From assembly GCA_041984585.1 (NCBI GenBank), contig JBHIXX010000049.1:1-14820 (forward strand): a DNA stretch of 14,820 nucleotides, in the 5' to 3' direction. Positions 14,092 to 14,820 of the stretch are shown one piece after another; the stretch's first letter is position 1, and each line of letters starts with the position of its first letter. The stretch comes from Pseudolysinimonas_A sp041984585 (GTDB lineage: Bacteria > Actinomycetota > Actinomycetes > Actinomycetales > Microbacteriaceae). A program made the position numbers and the translations under genes. The notes beneath the pieces are model-generated. The model did not search any database. It was not told where the DNA came from and worked only from the letters and a program-made list of their open reading frames with translations.

Positions 14092-14128
14092 CGGGTCAGG
14101 GCGATATTCGGGTTGTCGCCCTGACCCG
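14092..14128 (+). terminator. perfect 13-bp hairpin, terminator-like or part of a small RNA
   Basis: CGGGTCAGGGCGA (14092-14104) and TCGCCCTGACCCG (14116-14128) are exact complements around an 11-base loop, followed by ATTACTT. The strength suits transcription termination after accE, but that gene ends 290 bases upstream. It could equally be the first arm of a small RNA. Confidence 0.5.
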
Positions 14129-14136
14129 ATTACTTC

Positions 14137-14168
14137 CGGAAGGCCGGGCGGAAACGCCCGGCCTTCCG
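14137..14168 (+). terminator. perfect 14-bp hairpin with GAAA tetraloop, terminator-like
   Basis: Arms 14137-14150 and 14155-14168 are exact complements closed by a GAAA loop (14151-14154), one of the most stable tetraloops. No T-run follows (GTGTAT region). As the second hairpin in tandem, it would insulate the riboflavin genes from upstream transcription. Confidence 0.6.
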
Positions 14169-14182
14169 TGTATCCGCGTCCG

Positions 14183-14202
14183 GCGCCGGAATACGCCGGC
14201 GC
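14183..14202 (+). other. short hairpin upstream of the FMN riboswitch
   Basis: GCGCCGG (14183-14189) and CCGGCGC (14196-14202) pair perfectly around the 6-base loop AATACG. It lies between the two long hairpins and the riboswitch, just upstream of the proposed riboswitch promoter, so it may be a DNA-level dyad or a third terminator element. Confidence 0.35.
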
Positions 14203-14213
14203 ACGCCGCGTTG

Positions 14214-14219
14214 TACCCT
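14214..14219 (+). promoter_or_regulatory. possible -10 box of the riboswitch-ribD transcript
   Basis: TACCCT fits TANNNT. A start about 7 bases later (near 14226) would begin the RNA roughly nine bases before the first helix of the FMN aptamer at 14235, as expected. No -35 match is seen. Confidence 0.4.
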
Positions 14220-14231
14220 GTCGATACGAAG

Positions 14232-14366
14232 CACGTGCTCCGGGGTCGGTGAAATCCCGAACCGGCGGTGAGAGTCCGCGAACTCCTTCGGCCCGCAAGG
14301 CCCGGAGGAGCCGATCCGGTGGAATTCCGGAACCGACGGTCAAAGTCCGGATGGGAGGAGCGCACG
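14232..14366 (+). promoter_or_regulatory. FMN riboswitch (RFN element)
   Basis: Binds flavin mononucleotide in the nascent mRNA and controls the riboflavin genes. The conserved core blocks are present in order: GGGGTCGGTGAAATCCCG, ACCGGCGGTGAGAGTCCGCG, a variable stem (about 14280-14312), GATCCGGTGGAATTCCGGA, CCGACGGTCAAAGTCCGGAT and GGGAG. Helix P1 can form from 14235-14241 and 14357-14363 (7 bp including one G-U). The aptamer ends about 70 bases before the ribD start, leaving room for an expression platform. Confidence 0.95.
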
Positions 14367-14435
14367 CGCCGTCGGCGACCGTTCGCCGGCGTCCGCATTC
14401 CTCCCGCCCGGATTCGGGATCGAGGTCGAGGAATG
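14353..14435 (+). promoter_or_regulatory. riboswitch expression platform: sequestor and anti-sequestor of the ribD start
   Basis: ATTCCTC (14397-14403) can pair with GAGGAAT (14428-14434), which covers the first two bases of the ribD ATG. The inner helix CCCG/CGGG (14407-14410/14415-14418) supports this fold, and the ribosome-binding site GAGG (14422-14425) lies within it. TCCTCCC (14399-14405) can instead pair with GGGAGGA (14353-14359), part of the 3' side of P1. The two folds exclude each other, which suggests control at translation initiation. A 6-bp CGGCGA/TCGCCG hairpin lies between them. Confidence 0.65.
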
Positions 14436-14820
14436 GACACCGCAGCGCAGGCCGCGCGACCCGTCGAGGTCGACGCGATGCGCCGCGCCCTGGATCTGGC
14501 CGCGCGGGGTCCGCTCACGGGCGGCAACCCCCGGGTGGGCTGCGTGCTGCTCGACGCCGCCGGATCCGTCGTGGCGGAGGGGTGGCACCGCGGGGCGGGC
14601 ACGGCGCACGCCGAGGTCGACGCCCTGTCGCACCTGACCGAGGCCCACGGGCTCACCGCGGTGGTGACCCTCGAGCCGTGCGACCACACGGGCCGCACCG
14701 GGCCGTGCAGCCGCGCCCTGATCGACGCGGGCGTCGCGCGCGTCGTGTTCGCGGCGGCGGACCCGGGCCGCGCGTCGGGCGGCGGCGCCGAGCGGTTGCG
14801 CGCGGCGGGCGTCGAGGTGG
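14433..14820 (+). CDS. ribD: riboflavin biosynthesis deaminase/reductase, N-terminal part (runs off the window)
   Basis: RibD deaminates and then reduces the pyrimidine intermediate after GTP cyclohydrolase II. Only the first 129 codons, the deaminase domain, are in view. GGNPRVGCVLLD (30-41) opens the domain. H59-A-E61 holds one zinc ligand and the proton-shuttle glutamate. EPCDHTGRTGPC (81-92) supplies the zinc cysteines C83 and C92. The spacing matches known RibD. ATG 14433 is chosen because GAGG at 14422-14425 precedes it at good distance and the switch acts exactly there. The reductase domain should lie beyond the right edge. Confidence 0.96.
   Translation, partial: MDTAAQAARPVEVDAMRRALDLAARGPLTGGNPRVGCVLLDAAGSVVAEGWHRGAGTAHAEVDALSHLTEAHGLTAVVTLEPCDHTGRTGPCSRALIDAGVARVVFAAADPGRASGGGAERLRAAGVEV

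Noticed and set aside
1..14820. CRISPR array, tRNA, rRNA or phage genes.
   Set aside because: No regularly spaced repeats, no recognisable tRNA or rRNA segments and no phage proteins were seen on either strand.

Overview
The window is very GC-rich, uses many GTG starts and packs its genes with 1- to 4-base overlaps. It encodes a beta/epsilon acyl-CoA carboxylase pair, a membrane-anchored LCP ligase and several leaderless-type promoters (TAGGCT-like box 6-7 bases before the start codon). Together these point to an actinobacterium, most likely a Microbacteriaceae member. This placement is inferred from gene content and style, not from a search.

Layout, left to right. (1) 1-132 is the tail of an IS481-type transposase. 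(2) 166-3130 (+) is a tight rmlB-rmlD-glycosyltransferase operon for dTDP-sugar (rhamnose-type) cell-surface glycan synthesis. (3) 3186-6256 (-) holds purK, purE and an LCP-family cell-wall glycopolymer ligase, with purE and the ligase overlapping. (4) 6261-7936 (-) is a UDP-glucuronate decarboxylase-like SDR overlapping a family-2 glycosyltransferase. (5) 8079-10244 (+) is a GT-C-type multi-membrane-span glycosyltransferase followed by a GtrA flippase-like protein; both look less GC-rich than their neighbours. (6) 10307-11086 (-) is the biotin-protein ligase birA, divergent from a polyprenol-phosphate-mannose-synthase-like GT2 (11110-11931, +). The two promoters share one CCTAGG palindrome. 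(7) 11953-13802 (+) encodes the carboxylase beta and epsilon subunits. (8) 13803-14432 has no gene but is rich in RNA structure: two long perfect hairpins, a third short one, then an FMN riboswitch with a visible start-codon sequestering switch. (9) 14433 to the right edge is the start of ribD.

How the genes work together. Much of the window serves the cell envelope: activated sugar synthesis (RmlB, RmlD, UXS-like SDR), cytosolic transfer (GT4, two GT2 enzymes), a flippase-like protein (GtrA), an outward-facing lipid-sugar-dependent transferase (GT-C) and final attachment to peptidoglycan (LCP). The SDR, GT2, GT-C and GtrA set has the logic of a polyprenyl-phosphate-sugar decoration pathway, comparable to Arn or Gtr systems, and is the best candidate for an uncharacterised system here. 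The rest is housekeeping: purine synthesis (PurK, PurE), biotin attachment with a biotin-dependent carboxylase (BirA, PccB-like, AccE) and riboflavin synthesis under FMN control.
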